Shown here piece after piece: positions 11,901-21,548 of a DNA stretch of 64,000 bases. The stretch covers positions 1-64,000 of the forward strand of contig JASAND010022084.1 of the NCBI GenBank assembly GCA_030248195.1. The letters are read 5' to 3'. Position 1 is the first letter of the stretch; the number at the start of each line of letters is the position of its first letter. Position numbers and translations under genes: made by a program. This stretch comes from Trissonchulus latispiculum. Taxonomy: Eukaryota; Nematoda; Enoplea; Enoplida; Ironidae. The notes under the pieces are model-generated. The model worked only from the letters and a program-made list of their open reading frames with translations. It was not told where the DNA came from and did no database searches.

Positions 11901-14900
11901 CACGAGCGGGGGGACTCCCCCATTTTTTCGCCTAAAATAAACCCAGGTAAAAAAGTAGGTTATCATTTCCTAGCAGAGTATTTTTACAGGGAGGGGCGGT
12001 GGGTTTTGTCCTCTCCCATTGTTTTTTGGGAGCCCAAAGTTTTGCCAAAAATAGCCACATTTTCAAAAATTTTCAAAATATTTTTGTAAAAATGGTTATT
12101 CATAGCGAAAATTCGGTCATTTTTGAAAACGTTTCGGGTTTCTACGCGGAAAATTAGTCAAAATACCAATTTTTGACTCATTTTTGCAAAAAATTCCCCT
12201 CTCCCCGGGCCCGGGGAGGGGCTCCTCGGGAAGCCGCCCCCCCTCAGAAAACCCCCAAAAATACCCTGCCGAGCAGCACATAGCAAGCGGGTCCCACAGG
12301 TAAATGATAACGTTGTTTTCTGCTAGATAGATTAAGTGGCCCGCTCCTTGGCTTTTCCCTATCGGTTCTTCCCCAGGGTTGGGCCGTCCCTCCAGGATTC
12401 GGGTGTTTCCCCCAACCTAAAAGTGCCCGCAAAATAGGGTTGTGAGAGTAAATTTTCGCGAATTTGTTTCGCTTCACCGGATTTTCAGGTTTTTTAAGCA
12501 TTTTCAGCTATTTTATGTTTAAATTTAGATTTTAAATTTTGCTCAGCAACAAAAAATCACTGTGTTTTAGCATTTGTCGAAAAATTTCCCCCTCTTCCCA
12601 GAAATCTAAGCCTAGGAAAAAGAAAGGCTCACAGATCTGACTGCATCCCTATGAAGATAGCGTACCCGTTACATACAAAAACAGCGTCGAATTCGTCCTC
12701 TTCTTTAGCATCAGCCTCATCAACAGGCACCACAGATCGTGATCGCACTTTCCAAGTACCGTTCACAGCTTTCGAAACATGACTTACAATACGATTAAAC
12801 TATAAACGTAAAAACAACAGACTCACCACAGGCCAACTACATACAGTACATATATACATACGTACTACAACAACTATATACTAACACACTAACACGGTAG
12901 TGTGGCTTTGGTGTTTGAATATTATTATATAACCAAACGTAAAAAAATAAAATCAAAACGAAAAGCACCCAAATAAATTTAGAACTAGAGAGCGGCTGTG
13001 AGCACCCGCAAATTGGACCCGTGACTAGTGAGTGACCATGACATCTTTATGTGCAGGAGACGAAATTTAAGTTGCAGTGCAAGCAGACTGCACTTAAGAA
13101 ATCAGGATGAGTGCGAAGAAACTGCTTTGTGCTATCACGCTTTGGTTTTACACCCCTGTCGCTATGGAGTTTTCGCGAAGTTCTCACCTTAATGAATTTA
13201 TATAGATTGTAGTGAGCAGCATAATCTTTCAGATAGAGGAGCACATCACTATGATGTATAAACGACGGCCCTTCAACCGGAAATGGGAAATGTGGAAATG
13301 ACATTGTTTCCTTAGGAAGATTTGTTCTAAATGAAACAGAAAACTTTCATTTCAGAACTTCAGCTGGAATACTGGGGTTTTTTTACTGGGAGGGGGTGGA
13401 GTCCCCATACTTTTTGGGTCCCCCCCCCCACTCCACCTCACCCCCCCCCCACTTTTTTGGGCTTCTCCCCCACTCACCCTAAGGTGCCCAGAGATTGCAA
13501 AATTTTTAGGATTTTGGTCAAAATTTTCAAAAATTTTCGGGCTTCGCCGGAGATTTTTGGTGCCAAAACTTAATTTTTGAGCACTTTTAAGCTTAATTAT
13601 AGCAGTATACGTAGAAAACAGGCTTTTTATACTGTATTATATTTTTGGCATTTTTAGCTAATTTTGCCTATTTTGGTGCCAAAACTTAATTTTTGAACAC
13701 TTTTAAGCTTAATTATAGCAGTATACATAGAAAACAGGCTTTTATACTGTATTTATTTTTGGCTAATTCCCCCCCCCCACTTTTGCACCTCCTCCCCACT
13801 AGTGGGGGGGGGGGTCCCCCACTTACTTTTGCCTAAAAACCCCAGGAATATATATATACGTATACAAAGTTGTGATGTTAAAAAGCCGCAATGAAAGCAG
13901 ACGCAGTGCACGTAGACGGTGTGCGGTAAAAGCTGAGTTTACTTCTGTGAAGCCATTATAAACACTTTACCGCCCATTTTCTGCCATTTTCCTCCAAATA
14001 AAAACAGGACGGCCTAGTTTGATTCACTGAAAGTCATGAAAAAAACACTCAGAGAAATAATGAAAACGCCTGCCTGCAGTCACTAAGGCAAAGCCTTAGT
14101 CCGAAACAGGAGAGAGCCAACGGGCGCGGTGAGCGCTCTTACCCAGGGAGAACTATTCCCTGGAGCTCCTGCCTGGTTGTCCAAGTAGGACAGCCAGCTC
14201 GGCTCTATCTGTTCTGCAACATTGCCAGAGAAGGTTTTACCGAAACCTCCCTGATTGTGCTACGCACAGAAAGAGAACTGCAGTGGCCCGCGGATCTCCG
14301 TAGAGATACAAACAGCATTTACATCAAGAAAATGAAGTAAACGCGGGCCAGCAGGCGGATCCACGAAGGATACCTTGTATCTGTATCTGGATTAATGCCT
14401 TGTATCCTTCGTGGATCCGCCTGCTCACTCGTGTTTACTTTATTTTCTTGATGAAAAAGCACTCAGAAAGGCATATCATCAGAAATTTTCCTGATTCGAA
14501 GGAGACGTTTTTCATGCTTTCAGTAAATTTGTGACCCCCTCCCTTAAAAGTCTTCAACCTCGAACGCTTGGTTTCTCTCAAAGAAGCACAAAAGAAAGCA
14601 TAATATTTGCTAGACATGTTACTTTACTAAGTGTGAGTGGGCTGGACGGAGTTTCCGTAAGCACTCAAGAAACTTGGGGGGGGGGGTCAAAAATGCATTT
14701 TTATGCAATAAATTTGATATTTCTGTGCTCAGGACAACGAGACCAGTCTATTGGTACCAAAACTTGTCACTTTTGAAAATTTTGGTCAGCGACCTTTTTT
14801 TGATCCTTATACGTGTTACAGAGCCCTATACCTAAGCCTAAGCCTCACCCGGACGTTATAAGGCACTGATATACCCATAAAATGTCGAGATTTGATTTTT

Positions 14901-15275
14901 CAGTGCTCGGGATTCCCACCCCAACGTGCTCTAACCCCACCAACCTATTAAAATTCTGGGGCCAGACCTTCGTTCGTTTGAGCCAAACTAAAACTACGTC
15001 CATTATATACGTATATACTTGGAATCGGCATTATACATTAAAACCTCTGACTGTATAATATAAGAATGAAAAATCTCTCACCTCATGCGTTTGTACATGC
15101 TAGAATGTACAGTAAGTCCATTGCTATCTCTTCCTATTGCATCCGTGTACACCCAAGTGCCACCAATGTTTGAGGTTTGTTCATAGATCACGACAGACGG
15201 CCAGGACGGCAAGGCACAAACATGCTTAGCAACGCAAAGACCGGCTGCACCACCCCCAATTATACAGACACGCAT
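8973..15275 (-). CDS. Flavin-containing monooxygenase, 5 exons, 429 aa
   Basis: FMOs use FAD, NADPH and O2 to oxygenate soft nucleophiles such as amines and sulfides. Coding exons: 15082-15275, 13188-13326, 12666-12799, 11018-11195 and 8973-9617. All have GT-AG borders and compatible phases, giving 429 aa. That is close to the short invertebrate and yeast forms and shorter than the roughly 530-aa vertebrate forms with a C-terminal anchor. Visible motifs: FAD site GGGAAG at residues 7-12 followed by EQ..NIGGTW; SSMYKRMRTNLPKE; the FMO signature F-x-G-x3-H-x3-Y at 172-182; NADPH site GAGPSG at 197-202; CTGYDL at 265-270. No signal peptide or C-terminal membrane anchor is apparent. Introns of 0.4-1.8 kb are filled with transposons, including an inverted TTAA element and a hAT MITE. 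I see no broken residue and expect a functional gene. Exons were assigned by eye. Confidence 0.93.
9704..10719. mobile_element. TTAA transposon in FMO intron 4
   Basis: TTAAGGTGGTGGTATCC at the left and ...GGAAACCAGCAACTTAA at the right. The interior aligns in inverted orientation with 2994-3797 plus 6567-6786, so this is the uninterrupted version of that element. The small open frames inside are not recognised. Confidence 0.8.
11289..11465. mobile_element. hAT-like MITE with 8-bp TSD
   Basis: The inverted ends CAGGGGCGTATCCAGG and CCTGGATACGCCCATG are flanked by perfect direct repeats CAAAAAAC (11281-11288 and 11466-11473). Length is 177 bp, with GGAGGGG motifs inside. It lies in FMO intron 3, just upstream of exon 4. 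Confidence 0.9.
11579..11946. mobile_element. CTGG-family G/C-run element
   Basis: Starts CTGGGTTTACTTTACTGG and ends ATAAACCCAG. It parallels 13372-13845 along its length, including a CTTCGCCG patch. No target duplication recognised. Confidence 0.6.
12182..12630. repeat. Degraded G/C-run repeat in FMO intron 3
   Basis: Shares phrases such as AGTGCCCG, AAAATAGGGTTTTGAGGG and CCTAGGAAAAAG with the repeats at 2543-2908 and 47562-47796. The ends are unclear. Confidence 0.5.
13372..13845. mobile_element. CTGG-family element, 5-bp TSD GAATA
   Basis: Ends CTGGGGTTTTTTTACTGGG and CCTAAAAACCCCAG are flanked by GAATA (13367-13371 and 13846-13850). Contains homopolymer C runs and an internal direct duplication beginning TTAATTTTTGA. 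Sits in FMO intron 1, next to the exon 2 acceptor. Confidence 0.8.
14050..14321. other. Stem-loop-rich segment in FMO intron 1
   Basis: Several neat stems lie side by side: ACTAAGGC/GCCTTAGT with an AAA loop followed by CCGAAAC, and CCAGGGA/TCCCTGG near 14154-14172. This looks like a structured RNA or a repeat copied from one. I could not match it to a known RNA; the first stem recalls a degenerate hammerhead ribozyme. Confidence 0.35.
14322..14453. repeat. 130-bp near-perfect hairpin
   Basis: CATCAAGAAAAT...GGCGGATCCACGAAGGAT is repeated as its inverse after a loop of about 25 bp. The arms are about 53 bp each. Likely a short foldback MITE. Confidence 0.8.
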
Positions 15276-15329
15276 GAGAATCTGTCAACAATAAATTTGA
15301 AATTTGAACTCAACTCAAACATATTGAAC

Positions 15330-15870
15330 TAACGGTCCAGGTTGTGTTGAACGGAGAATCGATTCCCGCAGTCAATTTTACCATCAGACCCACCCATATT
15401 GCTGGACTGGGTCCCCTTAACCGTTGGAAGGGCCAAATCGGAACCCGCTCCCTGGAGGTCCATTGTAGGCTTTACCTGGCCTCTCAAAAAATTTGTCTAC
15501 AAGGGGTTTTCTGGTGCGCCCAGCTCATTTCCGGTATTTGTTTTGCCGTCCGACGTACCTATCTTGCTGGGCTGGTTCCAGTTTGCCGTTAGAAGGGTCA
15601 GTAGGGAGGGGGTCAAGTGGTCGAGAAAAAGTTTTTCAAAAGTGGCCAAATTTGGTATCAAATGAAAGCCCTAAGTGAGCTGAGCAACTTTTGTCATAGA
15701 ACTGCGTACCCGAAGTGGTTGTAGAGTGCTGTGGTGGGGTGGGGGTGGGGACTTAGGCGATTTTGGGTCGAAAATAAAATTTTTCAGAAGTGGTCAAATT
15801 TGGTATCAAATGAGTATGAGAGCCCTAAGTGAGCTGAGCAACTTTTGACATGGAACCATCCACCAAACAA
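15330..15870. repeat. Inverted copy of the left-edge satellite
   Basis: Contains GGTATCAAATGAAAGCCC, GGAGGTCCATTGTAGG and CAGCTCATTTCCGGTAT, the reverse complements of phrases in 1-835. It lies just upstream of the FMO start codon, so it may overlap the promoter region. Confidence 0.8.
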
Positions 15871-15875
15871 AAGTT

Positions 15876-17342
15876 GCTGTGTCGGATTTATGCCTTCCTC
15901 AACCGGAATTTAAAGGATAGACACTGGGCTTATTCTAGAGAATTTTTCTTAGGGGGGACCTCGGGGGCGAGTCATTCTTGGGGGGGGGGGCGAAAATTTG
16001 TCAAAATTTTTCTAAAAACATGCTAAAAATAGCGCTATTTTTGTATTAACCACCAAAAAAGTTCGTTTTTAGTGCAAAAATAGAGCTTAAGTGGGAAAAA
16101 ATCTATAGCCATGGGGTGAAAAAAACCCACCCCTTTTTTGGGGGGGAAAAACCCACCCGCCTCCTGGGTCATGGGTTGGAGATATGAGCTCCAAAACATA
16201 GCAGCAGGAAGCGCGACTCTTTCTAACCTATGTATGCAAAGATCAAGTCATTTGGTTCACTCCTGCTTATTTTATGACATTTTGAAAATAACAACTACTT
16301 TTTGGTTCAACCATCCAAAAATTTACCAAAAGTTTGGACCGATGTAACTTTTGACTGGGTTGGGCTAGAAAAATTTTGCAAATAATATTTTCAAAAGGCC
16401 ATAACTTTAAATTTTGAGTTTTCAGTTAGGTCCTTTTGTCAGATCAAGGGCGATATGTGCAATGATGGCAACTCTTCCTCTTTGCACACAGCCAAAATTA
16501 GACCGATCCGCTGTACCGTTAGTCTGGCACATTGCCAAACGTGGCGGGGAAAAACCCACTTTGGGGGGGGGGGGAAACCCACCCAAATTTTTTTGAAAAA
16601 TTTTTTAACAACTCAACACGGAAACAATTAGAGACTATAGCACGGTACTATCGAGCACGCTGCGTCATCCTATGCGGTCAGATTCGGACAATTTTGCTTA
16701 CCTGGCTAGCTAGGGGCCAAAAACCTTAAAAGTGCCGTTTCGCAGCTGGAGGACCCAATACAGGTACAATTGTGGATTTTAACAGCCAAATCTACGTAAA
16801 AAACCATTCTCTACACGATAGAATACTAAGTTTTATCAAATTACATCATTTTTAGCATTTTTCAAAAATCGCCCTATATTTATGTGTTAAACTTTATGAA
16901 ACCTGGCCAGTTAATGCAGCATTTTCAACGGCACATGAGATCTCAAAAAAAGCTACTTAGATCGGGTTTTTTGGTTCATACTAACTAAAAAGGGTTGAAT
17001 TTTACACTGGAAATGTCAGAATTGCGATAGAACAATTTTTAAGACCTGTGAGGGGTGGGTTTATTTTCCCCCCATTTGGGTTTTTCCCCCCATTGGGTTT
17101 TTCCCCCCATTGGGTTTTTCCCCCGCTACTTTTTGCATTATACCGCTCTAACGGTACAACTTAGAGAAGTGCAAATAGGCTTAAAAGAAAGTTCTAAGTA
17201 CGCCACTCAAGTAGGATGGTATATAAAGTTTTCAAAGAAAGAAAGAAAGAAAGAATTTTCAGCTTCTGGGGTCTCTACCCGCCCCCCAAACCCCCGTTGC
17301 AAATAAGATTTTCTTCGTTCTAAAAGATTATATACATAGCAT
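15876..17342. repeat. Repeat block with GGGTTTTTCCCCCC motifs
   Basis: No gene seen. Poly-G/poly-C phrases with AAACCCACCC occur at 16118-16160, 16545-16590 and 17050-17125; the last has a 20-bp tandem of GGGTTTTTCCCCCCATT. A segment at 16704-17010 is repeated in direct orientation at 26246-26545. A GAAA microsatellite lies at 17236-17254. Confidence 0.65.
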
Positions 17343-17924
17343 CATAGGTGTGACGGGGATTTGGGTTGGGGGGAGGTGTAATTGGGGGGAGGTTTGGGGG
17401 GGGGTTAACCCCCCAGCCATTTTTCCAAACCACCCCCAAAACGTTTTGGGGGGCCCCCGGGCCCCCCCCCCCAACTGGGGGGGGGGGGTAGTCGCGCCGA
17501 AGGCGCGAAAAATTGGCCAAAAATCGGGTATGTTTAGGGTATATAAATTTTGCAAAAATTTTCAAACATGGTCAAATTGTTGGCTTAAAGTATTCATTAG
17601 TGCGTGAAATACACGTTTTCAGCAGTTTTATGGACTTTCTGACTCAATATTGACCTTATTTTGTAGTTATAAACATGTTGGCAACCAAGTTTTCGAGTTT
17701 AAAACCTCTGTCTAATGTTAAAATTAGTTAATGGTTGGATGTTTTTCACATTAGCAATGGCTGAAAATGCGATTTTTGGCATAAAAATAGGAAAAAATTT
17801 TGGGGGAAGTTTGGGGGGGTCTTGGGGGGGGGGTTTGGGGGAGGTCTGGAAAGGGGGCCCGCCCCCAAATTTTGGGGGGAGGGGCCCCCCAAGTCCCCCA
17901 ACCCAAATCCCCGTTACACCTATG
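17343..17924. mobile_element. CATAGGTGT-type element
   Basis: The left end CATAGGTGTGACGGGGATTT and the right end AAATCCCCGTTACACCTATG are inverted repeats of about 30 bp. They match the family proven by target duplications at 61.3-63.0 kb. No target duplication is visible here. Confidence 0.7.
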
Positions 17925-17948
17925 GGGGTGGCCCTTCCCCGGAATTTT

Positions 17949-18301
17949 GGCTCAGAATTAGGCGCACTTTATGCGCACTCGAAAAAGGTATACCTTGATT
18001 TCTGCGCACAAATACTTGGATAGGTTTTGAATGTTTTGTTAAATGGTTCTGCTGTTGTCCAGCAGCACCAACGAAATTCAAAAATAACAGTACTAACAGC
18101 AGAATAGCACCTAAGAATTTTGCTCTTGATGTTTCAAGCTTCCTCTTCTGCTGTTATTTTTGAATTTCGTTGGCGCTGCTGGACAACTTAGCAGAACCAT
18201 TTAGCAAAACATTCAATTTTGAATAACTATCCAAGTATTTGTGCGCAGAAATCAAGGTATACCTTTTTCGAGTGCGCATAAAGTGCGCCTAATTCTGAGC
18301 C
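17949..18301. repeat. 353-bp palindromic element
   Basis: Arms of about 150 bp begin GGCTCAGAATTAGGCGCACTT and its inverse and meet around 18115. They include TTTTTGAATTTCGTTGG and CAGCAG motifs. A 38-bp tandem duplication of the terminal phrase follows at 18301-18358. Confidence 0.8.
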
Positions 18302-18394
18302 ATGTTTGAAGTGATTCTGCTGCGCCTAATTCTGAGCCATGTTTGAAGTGATTCTGCTAACGTGGTTCTGTGAGCTAAATTGCGGTGTTTTAAT

Positions 18395-18590
18395 AAACTC
18401 GAAAACTTGATTGCCAACGTGTTTCTAAGTCTAAAATAAGGTCAATATTGAGCCAGAAAGTCCATAAAACCGTTAAAAACGTGTATTTCTCGCAATAATA
18501 AACACTTTAAGCCAAAAATTTGGACTTTTTGAAAAATTTTGCAGAAATTACCCTAAAAATATCCAATTTTTGGCCATTACTAATGTGTAA
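18395..18590. repeat. Dispersed AAACTCGAAAACTTG repeat
   Basis: Holds AACTCGAAAACTTGATTGCC, GTCCATAAAACCGTT and GTGTATTTCTCG. Copies are at 17555-17710 (inverted), 25235-25364 (same strand), 58029-58125 and 61795-61935 (both inverted). It marks one boundary of the unexplained block that follows. Confidence 0.75.
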
Positions 18591-20104
18591 TGAAGTTGCT
18601 AGGACCCGGAGTCAAAACTCGCTCTGCTCTCCGGTCTAGTGTCAGAAGTCGCTCTGCACTTGATTACACGGAAGGTCAGCACGTCCACTTATCGAAGTAG
18701 ACTTAGGCACCGGATCTCCGAAAGGTGGTGTTCCAAATCAGAGATTCCCTACAGCCAACCTTGATAGGGGTCTTGAGTTCGTTTACTGCACTGGATTCCA
18801 GCTGATCAGCAAGAGGGGTCAGCACTTGCTTTGACTTGATCGCTGGATTGATGATGAGTCTTCTGATTCCTGACCAGAACTTACCTTGAGTAGTCCTGAT
18901 CCGAGCCTTGGGCTGTGAGTTCTTTGTGTGGCTATCGAGCCTGACTTTCAGAGACAATCGCGCCTCTCTGTTAAGCTCTGAGGCTCTAAGTTTGACACAC
19001 CAATTATTTACTGAACTTAGTACAGGTATGATGAGTACACTCTTTTAAACGATACGACAAATTACAATACAACAAGCAGTAATGTCAGGGGTCGTTACAG
19101 GCTGTGCAAAAACAGATACTATTACAGGACAGTACAGTATTCAATTTACTGTACCAGAGTTGCCAGTTACCGTCTTTAGCTTATTATTAATATTATCCTA
19201 ATTTAGGATAATATTACCCAAGTTATATGTTTAATTAGGGACAAGGTTCGGTTGTACCTCTTCTTCTTCCTTTTATCACACTCTGTCTCTATTATCTAAC
19301 TATTACACTGTCTCCAACACTCTACTAAGTAAACACCTATATGCTTTCTCGTGCGCCTATATGCTTGTGCTGTGCGACTCTTTATCCGTCCTTACAAAAC
19401 GGATTATCTAACTACAAATCAGTAAACTACAAACAAACAATTATTAACTGAAATAAACCTGGGGTCGGTCTATGGGCGAGTCCCCGAATGTTGGACACTG
19501 CTTTCCCGAAGGTCCGCTCCAACACCTAGACAGGGTTACTGTACGGAAGTGTCTTTCGAGGAAATAAGGAAATGGGGGGAATCGCCTGGTTCTGCCTTAC
19601 TTACTCCTGATTAATAAAATTTAAACAACTATAACAACAGAGTTCAATAGAGCTGATGGCTTCTTCTGTCTTCAGGCTAGCTGGCTCTGGCTGAATTCTA
19701 AGCTCAAGCCAGAGACGAAGGGAGCATAGCTCCGGAACCGGTGACGATGAATAGGGTGAAACTGGCCATTTTAGACAAAAGTTCGAGAGATAAGTTTACA
19801 ATACTTTCTGAACGGTTTGGTTCCCCAACTTGAAATCAGGTGCCTGCGAAGTCGTCTCTGTTCTTGACCTTAGCTGCGTTCTAAATCCACAATGTATCTA
19901 CAGTGATAGGTTCCACGAATCGGCTACTGACAAGGTTCACTTCTTGGGATCACTTCCGGATCCAACAATCTTAGATAAGCACCAACTGAGACTGACTAAT
20001 GATTCCACTACAGGGCTGAACGCTTCCACTGACTGCTCCAAACTGGATTGTTCACGACTTCGAATCCTGATCAGCGACTGTCCGCGCACCTGAATCAAAT
20101 GGGT

Positions 20105-20180
20105 TAAAACCCATTAGTACAAGATTATGGTGCGGGAATCGAACCCAGCAACCATTACTCGTTCCTTTGCTTTCCAGGCC
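20105..20180 (-). ncRNA. tRNA-like segment with perfect B box
   Basis: On the minus strand GGGTTCGATTCCCGCACCA contains a full Pol III B-box match (GGTTCGANTCC), preceded by AATGGTTGCT. The part after the T arm is too short for an acceptor stem, so this is a tRNA-derived fragment or SINE head rather than a tRNA gene. Confidence 0.4.
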
Positions 20181-20937
20181 CAAAATGTGCATTTTGGGCC
20201 CCACTTGAACTTGTGAATTAAAGAATTGACTGAAAACCGTTGGTTATTGCCTTTTTGACAATATTAACCGTTCTTGGTAACTTCTTGTCACCAATTGGGC
20301 CTTCCTGGCCTCTGTTAGCTTGTATTATCAGAATCTAGTTAAACTTGCCGTAATTTCCTGCTTGGACGAAATGATTCGTAAGGTTTCCACCTTGGGCCCG
20401 GCTGGGCCTGACTGAACTTTTAGCTAGACGAAACAATCTTGAGAAATGTACAAAAATGCGCTGTTTGCGACCTATTTTCAGACCTCGTTTGCTTTTGTCC
20501 TTTCCTTGCACAAACCGGCCTTCTAGGGCCATTTTGAGATGAAATGCACTGCATCTGATTAACTTTTGCACAATCTTCAGAGCAAACAATAATGCTGGCC
20601 AATATTAACATTTTCGGCCTGTGTCAGGCCTGATTTTGTTGATTTGTCACGTGAAATGGGTTCATTTCCCTTGGCCAATAACTCAGGTCAAATATGCATA
20701 CGCAACTGGACAATTTGTAGTGAATTTTTGATAATGGAAGATGGTCAACTACTAAATACTTATATTAACTGCATTAACTAATGCCTAAATACCTACTTAT
20801 GCTAACTAACTAAAGTCTACGTAATATTAATGTTAACTTAAAATTATCTGGTGTTTTAATGTGAAATCCCTATTAGTTGCTTATTTGCAGGTTTGGGAAT
20901 GAACTAATTAACTTAAAATAGAGCCCAACTGGCTGAC

Positions 20938-21010
20938 TGTGAGTGAGTTTTTTGCATGCGATTAGTTTTTCATCATATGCAAAAATACAAAAACTCACTC
21001 ACTCACTGTC
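20938..21010. repeat. Imperfect hairpin with GTGAGTGAG arms
   Basis: GACTGTGAGTGAGTTTTT is mirrored by AAAAACTCACTCACTCACTG; inside, GCATGCGAT and ATCATATGC form a second weak stem. Confidence 0.5.
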
Positions 21011-21109
21011 TCAGCAACCATTCTACGCAGTCCCTACTTACCGACCTACCGACCTAGCCGAACTAAATAACTAACTACTTTCCACATAACTACCTAAGAA
21101 GCTCGGGGA

Positions 21110-21190
21110 ACCGTACCGAACCGCTATTCGATCCGGCGCTGGCAACCCTGGCAGCCAGCCGAGTGATAGACGCGCAATCTACCACCCTTT
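21110..21190 (-). ncRNA. Possible second tRNA-like segment
   Basis: The minus strand reads TGGTAGATTGCGCGTCTATC (a D-arm-like stem) and further on GCGCCGGATCGAATAG, a weak B-box resemblance. The cloverleaf is incomplete. Low confidence. Confidence 0.2.
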
Positions 21191-21475
21191 CACTTGAGCT
21201 TGTTCAAATTTGTGCAAAACTGGCATATAAATTAGAGGAATTTTGAAGAACACGAATTTGAGCAAAAGTCATATATTCTTGTAGAGCTTGAAAAACTGAA
21301 CATGTTTTGAGCTTACAGCACCAAAAAATGTTAAGTAATTAGTGAGAAAAACATAATTAAAATTTGCTTCTACATATGCATAATTTGCGCATATAATGCA
21401 CTAATTGAACTGCACACGGGCTGGGTTGCTAAATTGCTTTCTTATATAGGCTAGCTTGAACTTGTTCTAATTGTA

Positions 21476-21548
21476 ACCCGTGTAGCTCAATGGATGAGCA
21501 CTGGACCTACTAATCCAGAGAATCTGAGTTCGAATCTCAGCACGGGTC
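21476..21548 (+). tRNA. tRNA-like gene, Arg-like, 8-nt anticodon loop
   Basis: Folds as a cloverleaf: acceptor ACCCGTG/CACGGGT (7 bp), D stem GCTC/GAGC, anticodon stem CTGGA/TCCAG, T stem CTGAG/CTCAG with loop TTCGAAT. The A box TAGCTCAATGG is perfect. A T-rich Pol III stop follows at about 21551-21560. The anticodon loop CCTACTAA has eight bases instead of seven, so the anticodon cannot be read with confidence; its surroundings resemble tRNA-Arg(TCT/CCT). CCA directly follows the acceptor stem. It could be a tRNA pseudogene, a SINE head or a tRNA of foreign origin. Confidence 0.6.

Noticed and set aside
20134..20160. TGGTGCGGGAATCGAACCC as an LTR primer-binding site
   Set aside because: The corresponding tRNA 3' end would lack its acceptor stem, and no LTR boundary lies just upstream; a tRNA-derived fragment on the minus strand explains it better.
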